This document shows, piece by piece, positions 1 to 10,686 of a stretch of 64,000 nt of DNA. Under the pieces are notes generated by a model, which had not been told where the DNA came from, did not search any database, and saw nothing but the letters and a program-made list of their open reading frames with translations. The DNA is taken from contig OX393569.1 of assembly GCA_947652115.1 (NCBI GenBank), positions 7,154,794 to 7,218,793 on the forward strand, in the 5' to 3' direction. The position numbers and the translations under genes are program-made. This stretch comes from Blastomussa wellsi. Its lineage: Eukaryota > Cnidaria > Anthozoa > Scleractinia > Plerogyridae. Within the stretch, counting starts at the first letter, position 1. Each line of letters starts with the position of its first letter.

Positions 1-665
1 CCTTTTTTCTCATTAGCATATGGCTTGGTGTACGGAAGGCAACATGTTAGATATTAATTGACTCCAAATAGTTAGAGCTAGTGAAATTTAGTATATGGTG
101 AAATTTTTAGCCCTTTGCGTGCAATATTCAAGGAGAAATTGTCTTCCAAAAACTCCACAATTTCTGGGTGACAAAAGCGCTAATTAGATCATACATTCTT
201 TGTACTCATACATTCTTTGTAAAATTTTGATTTTTTAAACTTGCATCAGACAAAAAGAATTCAATACATCAAGCTGAAATTCATTGGCAGAGTTAATCGT
301 GCTATGAACTTTCAATATTCAGAACTGATTTTTTTGTAGCTCCATCAGAAACTGAATCGCTTATATATGCTGATGAGGCAAATATTGAATTTCCCTAAAT
401 AAACTTCATAAAACAGAGAGAAAGAGAAATTTATATTGGTCTCATTTCTGTGCTCTTAAAAACTATGAAAGAGGCTTGGGTATGGTTTACTTAAGTTTCT
501 TTTATTTTGTGATTCCTTTGTATACTGTATAATTATGTATGTTGTATATATTTCCTTAGAATATCTTAATTCTGGAGATTGCAGTAAACCGACTCAACAT
601 TTTTAGCGAATCAACTTTCGATGTGTGGCGAACTCGACTTTGACTTGTAGCGAATCACCTTGCAG
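1..665. other. AT-rich, no gene seen
   Basis: No coding frame with splice signals or RNA gene is visible. The next exon of the minus-strand coiled-coil gene to the right may lie further left, outside the window. Confidence 0.5.
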
Positions 666-928
666 GCGAGCGTGGCCCAGTGGTCAGAGCGCTGGACTTG
701 TAATCAGGTGGTCCCGGGTTCGAGTTCTCCTCCCTGCCACTAAAACGGATTTGTCTTCGGTGGTCCCGAATTCAACTCCTCCACGCTTTGTAAATAGCCA
801 ACTGGTCTGCCTCCTGCCAGTTGGGATTTTTAAGAACTTTCTGTTTCATTTACAATATTTGTTTACGTATTTACAGTGTCTCCAATTAGCACAGTGGTGC
901 TAAATACATTGACACTTAAATAAAGTTA

Positions 929-973
<45 letters not shown>
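666..973 (+). repeat. tRNA-derived SINE with (ATT)n tail
   Basis: The first 75 bases have a tRNA-like form: an A-box-like stretch (TGGCCCAGTGGTC), an anticodon-loop-like CTTGTAA and a B box (GGTTCGAGTTC) near 717-727. The 3' arm of the anticodon stem lacks a base, so this is not a working tRNA-Thr gene. A non-tRNA body of about 170 bases follows and ends in AATAAAG and a long ATT run, as expected of a retroposed SINE. It lies in the intron or 3' side of the minus-strand gene at 1040-1568. Confidence 0.75.
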
Positions 974-1039
974 GCAGCAACTTGTAGTGAAACGGATAAC
1001 TGTGAAGTGCTAGGAAGCAGAGAACAGGTCTGATCTTAC

Positions 1040-1568
1040 CTGTTTCTTCATGTTCTTTCTGCAGTCTTTCATGTTGCTTCTGCTCTGACTCAAGCCTGGC
1101 ATTGCAGGAAATAAGCTGCTTTTCTATCTGGTTGAACTGTTGTTCTACATATAACGAGGGATGCATGCAATTGTAAGTCTTTTTAAGCTAAAGTTGAAAA
1201 TATTTTATTTTATTTTTTTGCAAATTAAAATTGCAAATTGCCAACCGGATTTTGATAAAATCTACACCAATCCAATTTTCCCTTTGTTATTCAGTTGAGG
1301 TAAATAAATCGCTTTTAATGTGGTTTCTATCAAATTTTAACAGAAAAATCAAACCTGCGTCCACACGTGCACGTCGAAGTGTGGCCATGTCAGACCGATA
1401 TTTCTCGTCCCTGGAAGAGTTTTCATCGACAACCTGCTTAACTTTGAGCAAAACTGTAGCTGAATCTTCATTTAGGCTAGCAATTTGAGCAATAATATCT
1501 TTGGAAATACCCAAACTGGCGGACAAAGTCGTCACTACTTCGCTTTCCTCTACAGCGGAGGCCGCCAT
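1040..1568 (-). CDS. 5' part of a coiled-coil protein gene (2 exons, partial)
   Basis: Exon 1 is 1568-1355 on the minus strand and starts at an ATG in a good context (AAGATGGCGG). It ends at a donor read as CAG|GTTTGA. Exon 2 is 1144-1040, flanked by TGTAG and CAG|GTAAGA. Exon 1 leaves one base over and exon 2 begins with two, so the frame closes exactly. The joined product is about 106 residues and open at its end. It is rich in Glu, Gln, Lys and Arg with hydrophobics spaced as in a coiled coil, mainly the second half (QIEKQLISCNARLE). I do not recognise the family. Upstream ATGs in the same frame exist, but the MAAS start is preferred. The rest of the gene must lie left of 1040. Confidence 0.6.
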
Positions 1569-1616
1569 CTTGCAGCTTTGCGCGGTAAGAAGCACTCGAT
1601 GCAGTGTGGGATACTT

Positions 1617-1622
1617 CACGTG
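1617..1622. promoter_or_regulatory. CACGTG E-box upstream of the coiled-coil gene
   Basis: A palindromic CACGTG lies about 50 bases upstream of the predicted start codon of the minus-strand gene. Binding is an inference from the motif alone. Confidence 0.25.
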
Positions 1623-2061
1623 ATGAGTCGCTATATTACGTGCCATGCTACATGACGCGGTACGCCAACGTCAAACCACTGAACTGAGCCCGCAGCTTAC
1701 AGATAAACCCGAAGAGAACCGAGGGTTACCCGAGAGAAACCGAAGAGTAATCCAGCTTTGGGCCTTTGGCCTTGGATTTGAAACCTAAAAGTTTTCGTTT
1801 TATGATTTACAAAAATGTCACACGCACTGTAATGTACTCCGGTTGAGAGCAAAACCGGTTCCACTAAAACTAATACAATGGCCATAAATCGGCTCGAAGA
1901 CCACACAACTAAAGTAAGGTAAGACGATTTTTATTTAAATTGCTACATTTTCAAAGGTTACAGAAACAATCGTTATTTTCCCCATACAAATCCTTATAAA
2001 TATGCAAATCGCTCGAGTCACGTAACAACACAAAGGTCAACATACAAAGCTAAGGCCTGGT

Positions 2062-2287
2062 TCACACTTGCGACATAAGGCCGACATAACGACATAACGA
2101 CGAGGTCACGCAAATGCAAAAAATACCTTACACTTATGTTTTGTGTCACCAGTGTCAACAACACAACATAACGACACAGCAGGAACATAATGACATAAAG
2201 CTACATGAACATAACGACATAAGGAAAAGATTGATCTTTTCTTTATGTCGTTATGTCCATGTCGTTATGTCGTTATCGCTAGTGTGA
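2062..2287. repeat. Fold-back element made of CGACATAA units
   Basis: The ends are inverted copies (TTCACACTTGCGACATAA on the left, TTATCGCTAGTGTGA on the right). Both arms are built from reiterated CATAACGACATAA words, and the arms meet around 2230-2245. No coding frame. It looks like a nonautonomous DNA transposon. Confidence 0.6.
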
Positions 2288-5230
2288 TATATTGAGCTTG
2301 GGCTACCTGTGATCCAATATATGGAAATTTTGCCCAAGGTCACTGAATTGTAACGTGTTCGCCCCTTGCCGAAGAATAATCAAGCAATATAATACCAAAG
2401 TTACTGCTGTAGCCGGTCTCACAGACTGATTGAAGCAAGAAATTTTCCTGGTTCTTCCGTTTTCAATACAAAAGTAAGTGATACAAAAGTAAGTAATCTA
2501 GAAGTGGTCTACAAAGTACAAATTACTTAAAGGCAGTTCAGCTTTTTGTTGTCATGCAGATTGAATTTGGCTTTGACTGGCTTAATTACCCGTAAGTTAT
2601 GCTGCGGAGTTTACATTTCACTCTGTTCCCAGTTACACACGGTTATAGCGAGTTTATCTCGCGTCGCTGCGTTGTGGAAAATTGCGAAATATTGGCTTAT
2701 TGGTGGAAAGCGTTCGGTAAACGTTCATGTTACGCATCAGTTGATTGCAATATTTCGAACAAGGTACGATTTAAACCGTTAAATTCTCTGAACTGTCTGT
2801 AGCACTGTGTGAAAGTTACAAAACACCCATTCGACTAATTACAAAAGAGAGAAAAAAGAAACAACGAGAAATTAAAGGAGACGCATTTAATAACACTGCT
2901 GTGAGGCGTCGAAGTCAGAACGTTTGCATGATCGCTGCCAAATTATGCAAGACGCTAACATATCAAATCGCGATCAGTAGCGGTGTATCTGTATAGTTCA
3001 ATTGTTCACGCACTCAGATTTAGTGGAAGAAGGTAAACTTTTGTATTTAGGAAACGAATCATCGGATTACTGACAAAAAGATCGCTTTGCAGCGCCAGTT
3101 TTAACCTCGATTTAAATCGCTTTAATAATTTAAATTGCTAATTAATTTTGTAAGCTTCTGTTGTAGTCTCGGTCGCAAGTCTTTAATACTTGGCGGCATT
3201 GGTTGCGAGTCGAAATATACACCCGAACCTCACCTGATCTGATCTATGCATACGCAACTGAACAATCGCTCTACTTGTTTGCAACGATCAAGTTTGGTAA
3301 ACAGTTGTAGCAAATTAGGGGGTTGGGGGGGGGGGGGGAATTCGTGGACTCGCAAATGTCAAAAATTCAGCGTCGGATCGCGGATTAATTAGCTAAGTTC
3401 CCGATGTCACTAAGTTCGGAGCGTGGACGCTAAACGAAGTTTGTACCGATCAAGGATCTTCGGTCGGTATGTTGTCATGTTAACGTTGTCCATTTTATTT
3501 ACGGATCCGGATTTGAACCGAAACTAGACGCATGGCTGCGTGCACTCGGGCTGCTCTTTTTCACTGAAACTTGATTTTTATGTATAAATATAGATTAATT
3601 ACAAATCCGCGATAACTCTGTCACCTTATGTACAGCTATGAAAGTGTTGATAGCGCGGTGCTCTCGATATAGAGATTACTTTAATTGCGAAATGTCAAAG
3701 CCTTAAGTAACAAGCTAGATTTGCTAATTTACTGTAGATTGCAAATGCACGTGCAATAAGCTACGTATGGTAATTTGCTGTGAGTTACATGTGCACTTGC
3801 AACACCTTTCCTTTCATAAAAAAAGAACAAAAAAAGAAAGTGAACATTAATAAATAAATAAAATCACGAAACGCACGATACAGAGTAACAGTTTGTGCTG
3901 TAGCGTAATCCATGAAATAAATCAAAGTACTTCATGTCTCGATGCCCCACAGCTGTGCGAGTGTTCAACTAATGTTCATTACATAATCTTTGAATCTGGA
4001 GGGCAACTTCCGATTCCTAGACGACCTCCGCAGTCCGATTTCCGGTGATGTTTTATACCTACATGTTTGTGACAAGATCGAATGGTTGCCTGTGAATTTG
4101 CATATTTATAGTAGTTTCCATATCATTTCTGGTTCGTAAAATTGAAATGCAGAGATAGTTGGAGCCTCTGGCTTCCGCTGACTTGGATTGAATAAACAAT
4201 AAAATGTATTCTATGATTGCCCACCCCGGCAAAGTTATAACTTTGCACTTTATAATTTGAAACTCGTGTATTTCAACTTTTGTTTATTGACATGTACGCC
4301 GGATCACTCATAAATGTTCGCTCGTAAATTGATCTCTCGTAAGGCATGCGGACTGACCCGTTCCGAACATGCGTGGGCCTACCGCGAACGGCGTGTTCGT
4401 TTCTATGTGATTTCAGCTCCCTTGAAGTCATGGAATCCGTGCTACAATAAACTTCCAAACAACTTCTGCTTTCCATGTGCTCAGAGATGTGCAGAGCGCT
4501 GAGCGACCGCTCGCCTACTCGACGCATGCCGAAATTACAACTCGGCTAGCCCGAGTAATAATGTCAAATTGACAGATCTGATAAAAAATAGGGCGGATTC
4601 GCGTATCCCTACTGCCTTTCTGGCACTCTCAGCCAAGGAAAAATTTGGACGTAATTTCACGATCGTTAGAAACAGCTGGAGGGGCGGCTCGCGATTTACG
4701 CGTAAAAGCAATTGGAAAGCAAAATCAAATGTTTCGCATCCTTGTTTCGACAGTTTTCGGGCACAATTTGAAACTTTTCAACCAAGCAGTTTGAATCCGT
4801 TTTTCGTTGCGTTTCACGACTTTCAGTTACGAGGCAGCTTTAGCTTGGCTCAGTTATGGTTTTACAAGAACAACAATTAAATTAAAACTATTTACAATGA
4901 ACGGTTCTGGTAATGCAATCATAAAAATAAAAAGCACAGTATAATCTACAGAATATGCATTAAAAAACTTCAAATTTGTCTTAAAATGAATGATTTAAAA
5001 AGAATTCGAAGGAGTATTAAACAAAACATGTCGCTTCACGTTGGTTCTCTTATGGTTGTGCCTATCTCACACAGATTCAAACGTGAATTCTCTTGTGTGT
5101 CTTTAATATGCTTGTGCTACTCGCACAAGTGAAAACCAGGCTTCACTGCTGAACTTAGACATCTGCCACCTGGTTACACGCCAAGGCCTCGTTCTGGGGA
5201 CAAGTTTTCGGAATAGTTGTACCTAGACAC
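2288..5230. other. Intergenic, no supported gene
   Basis: Short open frames exist (for example around 2546-2800, 4314-4502 and 4569-4880), but none has a good ATG, splice sites or a recognisable domain. A G-run is at 3325-3338. Nothing else is called. Confidence 0.5.
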
Positions 5231-5388
5231 GTAAGAACTCGCCCTTGTCACACATCAGCCAGGATTTTATTTTTCGCTTGCTGTTTTGCAAGCTACTAAG
5301 AAAACCATCAGTTTTTAAACGTAACTAAATAGATTTCGTTGTCTGCCCTTAAATTCCCATCTTTTTATATCTTAGTTTATTCTCACAG
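5231..5388 (+). other. Probable 5'UTR intron of the membrane-protein gene
   Basis: A donor-like CAC|GTAAGA occurs at 5230/5231 and a pyrimidine-rich acceptor TTCTCACAG ends at 5388, 45 bases before the ATG. The acceptor is convincing and the donor is a guess. The same layout, with the acceptor just before the ATG, is seen at 38709 and 17397. Confidence 0.4.
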
Positions 5389-5433
5389 AACTTCGTGATC
5401 ACAAGAAATAAAGGCGAATATTACAGCATCAAC

Positions 5434-6009
5434 ATGGCACTTGACAAGCTTAGCAGTCTTATGATTCTAGTCTGTGTTGTCGCTCTCATTATTTTACTCT
5501 CCTTGATCGCTTACACCTGGGTTAAGTGGCACATGAAAGAAGTACAGCAAGCGACAACGTCCAACGAGATCCCCAGCGCCAATGTAGTCATCGACGTTAC
5601 ATCGTTCACACCTCACGACCCGCAGACACATTACCAACACGGTTATTTAAACGCAGTGGGGAGGGACAGTCCAAACTTGAGTGGCTCGCAAACCTTCTTG
5701 AACGAAGACGTGTTGAAGAAAAAGCCATTCCCCAAAGATTCAAACCCACCGCCACCCGCGTTTGAAACCAAAGACGTCGTTTATCACGCGAACGCCGAGC
5801 GCGATCCAAACGAGCTAAAATCTGGGGACATAGTTTTCCACGCGAACAGGCCATTCGGCGACAACCAAACGACCAATGGGCTTCAAGCTGGTCACGTGGT
5901 ATACAACACCGAGAAGACGAATGGAAGACGAAGATGGAACGAGTCGATGGCCCCAGGGGAAGACGATGATAGAGAAGAGGTTTCACACAGGAGAAATACG
6001 TATCTGTGA
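5434..6009 (+). CDS. Single-pass membrane protein with tyrosine-motif tail (adaptor-like), 191 aa
   Basis: The ATG in AACATGGCAC at 5434 gives a 191-residue protein encoded wholly in this exon. Residues 1-9 are a short polar start and about 10-30 form one hydrophobic helix (ALIILLSLIAYT). There is no cleavable signal peptide. The rest is a hydrophilic tail with tyrosines at 67, 71, 117, 157 and 190. Tyr71 lies in YLNAV, which fits the YxN Grb2-SH2 pattern. Three related blocks occur: KDVVYHAN (113-120), GDIVFHAN (131-138) and GHVVYNTE (153-160). There is a Pro run at 105-108 (PPPP) and an acidic patch near 176-182. The protein at 38719 has a nearly matching membrane segment. The form recalls transmembrane adaptors such as LAT, but that is inference; no enzyme domain is seen. 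Confidence 0.7.
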   Translation: MALDKLSSLMILVCVVALIILLSLIAYTWVKWHMKEVQQATTSNEIPSANVVIDVTSFTPHDPQTHYQHGYLNAVGRDSPNLSGSQTFLNEDVLKKKPFPKDSNPPPPAFETKDVVYHANAERDPNELKSGDIVFHANRPFGDNQTTNGLQAGHVVYNTEKTNGRRRWNESMAPGEDDDREEVSHRRNTYL

Positions 6010-6139
6010 AAGATTGGACTGTAATGAGTTAAATTTAATTTGGTATAGTTTAATCTTAATGCATTCATATAAAGACGTGAGGGGATCCCTTTCTCAACAT
6101 CTTTTCCAGGATTTCTAATCTTCCTGCCCTTTCGGAGCC

Positions 6140-6225
6140 ATCCTCGTCCCCATAGCCCTTCTCATTTCTCTTAGCCGGCGGGGTCTTGGCACGAGAAAAG
6201 AAGGGCTCTGGGGACATAGGGGTTC
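6140..6225 (+). repeat. Single arm related to the CTCGTCCCCAG fold-back family
   Basis: It contains CCTCGTCCCCATAG, then CTCTTAGCCGGCGGG, then GGGCTCTGGGGACA, in the same order as the arms of the MULE-like MITEs at 7768 and 26093. No opposite arm is seen. Confidence 0.45.
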
Positions 6226-6348
6226 CAGTGCTAGATCCTCGGACTTCCGGACTTCAGGTATTGATGTTTCTACGTGCTGTGCGCTGCAATATGGCGGCCG
6301 GCTAACATTTTGACTTCCGTTTTCCGTTTTCTTTGTTCTCAAACAGCC

Positions 6349-6354
6349 AATAAA
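6349..6354 (+). terminator. Candidate polyadenylation signal AATAAA
   Basis: AATAAA lies about 340 bases after the stop of the membrane-protein gene at 5434. It is the first such hexamer downstream that I noticed. Confidence 0.35.
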
Positions 6355-7758
6355 GAAAATTCAAAAGTTGCGTCTTTCAAGGGGTGAAAATTAATGGCGA
6401 GCATTTTCAGGGACATCCAACGAACAAATTGCGGCAAAATGCATTTGAGTGCATGAATGAAAATAAATCATAGTAAAACATCTAAATTTGTTTTTGAGTG
6501 TTGCTGGGAAAAATATATGTTCTTTTTTCCCAGCAGATGACCCATAATGAAATTCCCAGCCAGCTGGATGAAGATATTTTTCCCAGCCAGCAATTAAAAC
6601 AATGGCATTAATTAATTAAGTAGTTAATTGATTAATTAATTAATTATAATTAAGTAATTAATTAATGATAATTATGATGACGATAATTAACCACAATGAT
6701 TTCATTACTTCAACTTCAGTACCCAGCCTACAATGTTACCCAAAAATAACTCGATCATACTCAAACACAACCTTACTCTTTAATGCAAGAGGCTTCAAAC
6801 TCTTTCCATTTCTGGCATTCTTTAAGCTGTAGCCCATAACATGAAAACATTTTTTTTGCAAAATTTGGTCACATGACCCCAGCTGCAAAGGGCCTTTTCT
6901 CAGGAGAAAAAATATGCCGAAATGCTCTGCCAACCAGCATTTGTGCTGGGGGCAGATAAAATAAGGAACAGGTTCGTTGGGTGCCCCTGTATTTAGCCGT
7001 CTTACAAGAATATTATTACTCAATGTTTTTGATTGTCTTGTCCAGAATTATGCCGCAGATGTTGATTAGAAATGGTTTGTGTTGCGTGATAGGTTGAGAA
7101 GACGTTTAAGATCTTTACTGAGAGTACGTATGAGGCTGTAATATTCAAATATCGCAGTATATTTGTACTCGACGAGACAGAATCATAAATCTCGGATACT
7201 TTGAGATGGATGGAAGGTCCCAGATACGAAGCGCAAAATGATTCTGTTCAGTATTTATGCCGATCGCTTTTAAAACAGCTACACATTGTAGACTAGTTTG
7301 ATTTTTCGCGATTTTCTTAATTTGTACAAAAAGTATTTGCATGCGCGCCTGTGGGTTATTGAACAGAGCGCACCATATCATGAATAATTGATTTTAGTGT
7401 AGGTCGAGGAAACAAAAATATATTTTATAATTATTTTTAGCCTATTTTTATGACGTGTTTTGTAGTGAAGAATTGAAACAAAGTTATATTCCACAGTAAA
7501 AATAGGCAGACGAATATTTTGCTAGGTGTTATCTCTGAAACGAATGATCTTATTGAAAGAAAACGTTAAGTATGCGTAGTTTTCTTAAACAGCTTTTTTA
7601 CAAAATTTGTCTGTATTTAATAAAAAGCATTTCGAAATCTGAAGACTGAAATTTACTTTTTCGTCAAGCTGAAGGTCGAGTCATGCCTTTATCAACTCCT
7701 TTTCTTCTTTATGTGTGCGTTTGATAATGCGTACCCAGGTCTCTGGTCTTCGGAGACA
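6355..7758. other. Intergenic, no supported gene
   Basis: Contains a TTAA-rich low-complexity stretch at about 6600-6680. No exon with flanking splice sites was found. Confidence 0.5.
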
Positions 7759-7767
7759 ACACCTGAT

Positions 7768-8054
7768 CATTCTCGTCCCCAGAGCCGCTTGTCCCTCTTT
7801 GCCGGCTGGACCTGTGCACGAGGAACAAGTGGCTCTGGGGACACACGATTTGATTCGCTGAAATCAAACAAAGGAAGTCCAATCACATCAGCCGTTTTAA
7901 ACGTGCTAACGCTAAAGGATTTTAAAACGGCTGATGTGATTGGACTCCCTTTGTTTGATTTCAGCGAATCAAATCGTGTGTCCCCAGAGCAACTTGTTCC
8001 TCGTGCACAGGCCCAGCCGGCTAAGAGGGACAAGCGGCTCTGGGGACGAGAATG
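7768..8054. mobile_element. MULE-like fold-back MITE, copy 1 (9-bp TSD)
   Basis: Begins CATTCTCGTCCCCAG and ends CTGGGGACGAGAATG. The two arms, each about 125-130 bp, are near-perfect inverted copies round a short spacer near 7900-7920. The 9-mer acacctgat stands immediately on both sides (7759-7767 and 8055-8063). Long terminal inverted repeats with a 9-bp duplication are typical of Mutator-like elements. It has no transposase of its own; open frames over it are an effect of the palindrome. Confidence 0.85.
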
Positions 8055-8212
8055 ACACCTGATAAATCCGATGGTCACGTGGTCGCAAACAGGGCGCTAC
8101 TACAGGCCACTTGACTCTTTGTTTGTCTCCAAAATGTTGCATAAGCATTGTTTATGTTTTTGTTTTCTCTTGGGACCATTGTAAGTCCCATAGACCTCTT
8201 TCATAAATGACT

Positions 8213-8345
8213 GCCAATTTTAAATTCTTTTGTGTGCATTTAACCTTTCTAACCTGGTTTGAAAGTAAAAATTCTTTTGATTTATAAACCCAAAAACGAG
8301 TTTAGAAAGGCTAATTTAAATGAATACAAAAGAATTGAAAATTGA
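8213..8345. repeat. Fold-back repeat with about 50-bp imperfect arms
   Basis: The left arm contains CCAATTTTAAATTCTTTTG and the right arm CAAAAGAATTGAAAATTG. Inner parts pair less well (AACCTTTCTAA with TTTAGAAAGGC). Confidence 0.5.
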
Positions 8346-8633
8346 TAGCCTATTAGTGTTTGCAAGCGACCATCTCTTAGCCTGAAGTGGGCATTGAATG
8401 ACTTACATTGGACGTTTCACATCTACAACTTATTTCGACACAAAATACCATAAGACATTGGAAAGCTAGAGATTTCGAGAAAATCACCAGGGACTATGTA
8501 AGGAATATTACTGCACGCGATATAATTCGCCAAATTTTTAGATCAATTTAAAAGAGCTATAGAAATTTAGGGTTTAATAAACAGGGTGAAAAAAAAAAGA
8601 CTTTGGCAGTTGTATGGTTATCGTTATAGTTAT

Positions 8634-9180
8634 TTAAAGTGCATATGACACGAAATTTTTTTCTCTTGATTCTTGTAGTTGGATATCTATAGAAAACGAC
8701 TCGAAGCCTTAAAAGTGTTGGAAAAATCTATAAAGCATTTTTTTTTTTGCTTTCAAAATACGCGCAATTTGCCTTCAAATTTGTCCCGGTCGTCGCGCGC
8801 GGCCAAAATCGCACGTGATATCGGAACGTGACGTCACATTGTGTACCTCAATGCAACTCACATAAGAGTCCGACTCAAAGGAATCATTAGAATCACTGGA
8901 CATCTTTGCCTTTCAATGTACTATCTGTCGACTACGAAGTACTGCAGAATCCTCTTAGCGACCACAGACCTTCGCGGCAAAGGTACACAATGTGACGTCA
9001 CGGATAACTTCGCCGTCGATAAACTAGGTCCCAGTTTCTGGGACAAATTTGAAGGGAAATTGCGCGTATTTTGAAAGCAAAAAAATGCTTTTTAGATTTT
9101 TCCAGCACTTTTAAAGCTTTTTCTTTAGATATCCAACTACAAGAATCAATAGAAAAAATTTCGTGTCATATGCACTTTAA
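8634..9180. mobile_element. Kolobok/piggyBac-like fold-back element with TTAA ends
   Basis: The ends are TTAAAGTGCATATGACACG and its reverse complement. Both arms are about 200 bp (8634-8847 and 8982-9180) and carry GTACACAATGTGACGTCAC at their inner ends. TTAA at both borders suggests a TTAA target duplication, as in Kolobok and piggyBac elements. The 135-bp centre shows no coding. Confidence 0.65.
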
Positions 9181-10566
9181 TCTGCACATCAAAATGTCAT
9201 CTGATTGTGGTCGATATTCAGACTCCTTATATTGATATATAGAAAAAAGGATTTTATATTTGAAAGGAGGTCGAAATGGGGAATAGACACTTTACTCAAT
9301 GGAGACTAAATGTATCGAGGGAAAACATGTACAGAATATAAGCTAACTGTGTTAGTTGGTTTGGATTGGTTTGCTGTACAATAATGCTCTAACTTCTCTC
9401 TGTGCGTAACAGTGAATAACGGGGATATCGACTTCATAAAAAGCCGCACCAATGCAATAAAGAAATTTATTAAAAGACTTTAATTGCGCAAACGGGACTT
9501 CGGTATTTTCTGAACGGATAACAAAAACTCGTTAATTTGTTTTGGCTTAAGCGGAAAAAAAGTATGAACATTTGATCGAGGGGTCAATAGAAGGAATTCA
9601 GCTTAAGGATAAACAAATGAGCCATGGCGAGTTGAAAGTGTGAACTGAAGCTCTTGCGGTCGGAAATAAATTGGCCACGTCAAAACGCCCATGACGCATC
9701 ATTTTTTACTTGCCGAATCTCCTTTTGTCGTTTTCGTTTGTTAGAAACGCCCACTATTCTTCTCATTTTTATACTCGTACAGCACCCTGCTAACTAACCG
9801 TGGGATGTCAGGGAAACCATCCATTTATTTTGGGTGTTTTTGAACAAAAGCGAAATTGCTATGTTCAAATGGGTTCCGGCTTCGACGCGGCTTCGTTAAT
9901 GACAAAAGCAAACGGTTTACGGTGGGAAAATTACTCTCGTACGTTTTGACTGGCCACGCATCAAAGGATACCATTGTTTACAAGTCGCTTGAAATCAAGA
10001 TAATGTCACAAATGATTAATTTATCAGCTGACCCCACCTGCCTGTTATAAAACGCACCTGCACGGATCGGCGTCCACAAGACAAAGATATGCTAAACTCA
10101 CTTAACCAGAAAGGCACCGAACCACATGGCTCAAAGAGCTACGAGCGGCACCAAGAAGTGAATGAATTGGAGCCTGAAGAAAATTTCGCGGTATTTTCTC
10201 ATCGCTGATGGCTAATTTGGGGTGATATATTGCAACAAATGGCTTCCTCGCAGGTACGGTATATTGATTCCTTTCAGCCACAAAGGATTCTCTCTCCGCG
10301 AACCATTAAATGTGATCGAGGTTGATGTGTTTATACGTACGTCAGTACAAAGACCGCCTTTGAAATCAAATTAGGTGCTAAGTCGATCGAACGAGTCTAG
10401 GCACAACAAAAGCACCCATTTGATTAAACCACAACGTACTCAAACATTTTTATAACGTAAACAAGTTTTGAAAGGAGCGAAGAATTCATTGGGTCTACTT
10501 TACGCGTGCCAAACGAGTGGAGACTGTTGTCTTTTGTTTGGGACCGCTTAAGAACTCGTGCAATTT
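9181..10566. other. Intergenic, nothing called
   Basis: Short open frames only (for example 9856-10050), none with a supporting motif or splice context. Confidence 0.5.
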
Positions 10567-10686
10567 ATGGAGTTGGACATTTGCACGGCTGAGGAAATTT
10601 CTGGCGTCCCCAACATTATCACGGCGTTTAAGAGATCATTACTCGATCGGTTGCAGAACGCTTTGGAGGGTAAAACATCGGCGAAG
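10567..10686 (+). CDS. Possible first coding exon, 40 residues
   Basis: ATG at 10567 opens a 40-codon frame (MELDICTAEEISGVPN, then a Lys/Arg/Leu-rich helix) that stops exactly at a donor-like AAG|GTTAGT at 10686/10687. Composition is coding-like, but no following exon was found before the receptor promoter at 15451, so this may be chance or a lost gene start. Confidence 0.2.

Noticed and set aside
666..740. Functional tRNA-Thr gene
   Set aside because: The anticodon stem lacks a base and the unit continues into a SINE body with an ATT tail.
4569..4880. 103-codon open frame
   Set aside because: It starts with TTG, has no domain, no splice sites and no neighbour that explains it.
5606..5986. 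126-codon minus-strand frame opposite the first membrane-protein gene
   Set aside because: Shadow of a plus-strand gene that has better start context, an acceptor and a paralogue.
7711..8078. Overlapping open frames on both strands with the phrase KSNKGSPITSAV
   Set aside because: They cover the arms of the MULE-like MITE and recur at 26059, 37959, 38158 and 43117 because the element recurs. No start context or conserved gene.
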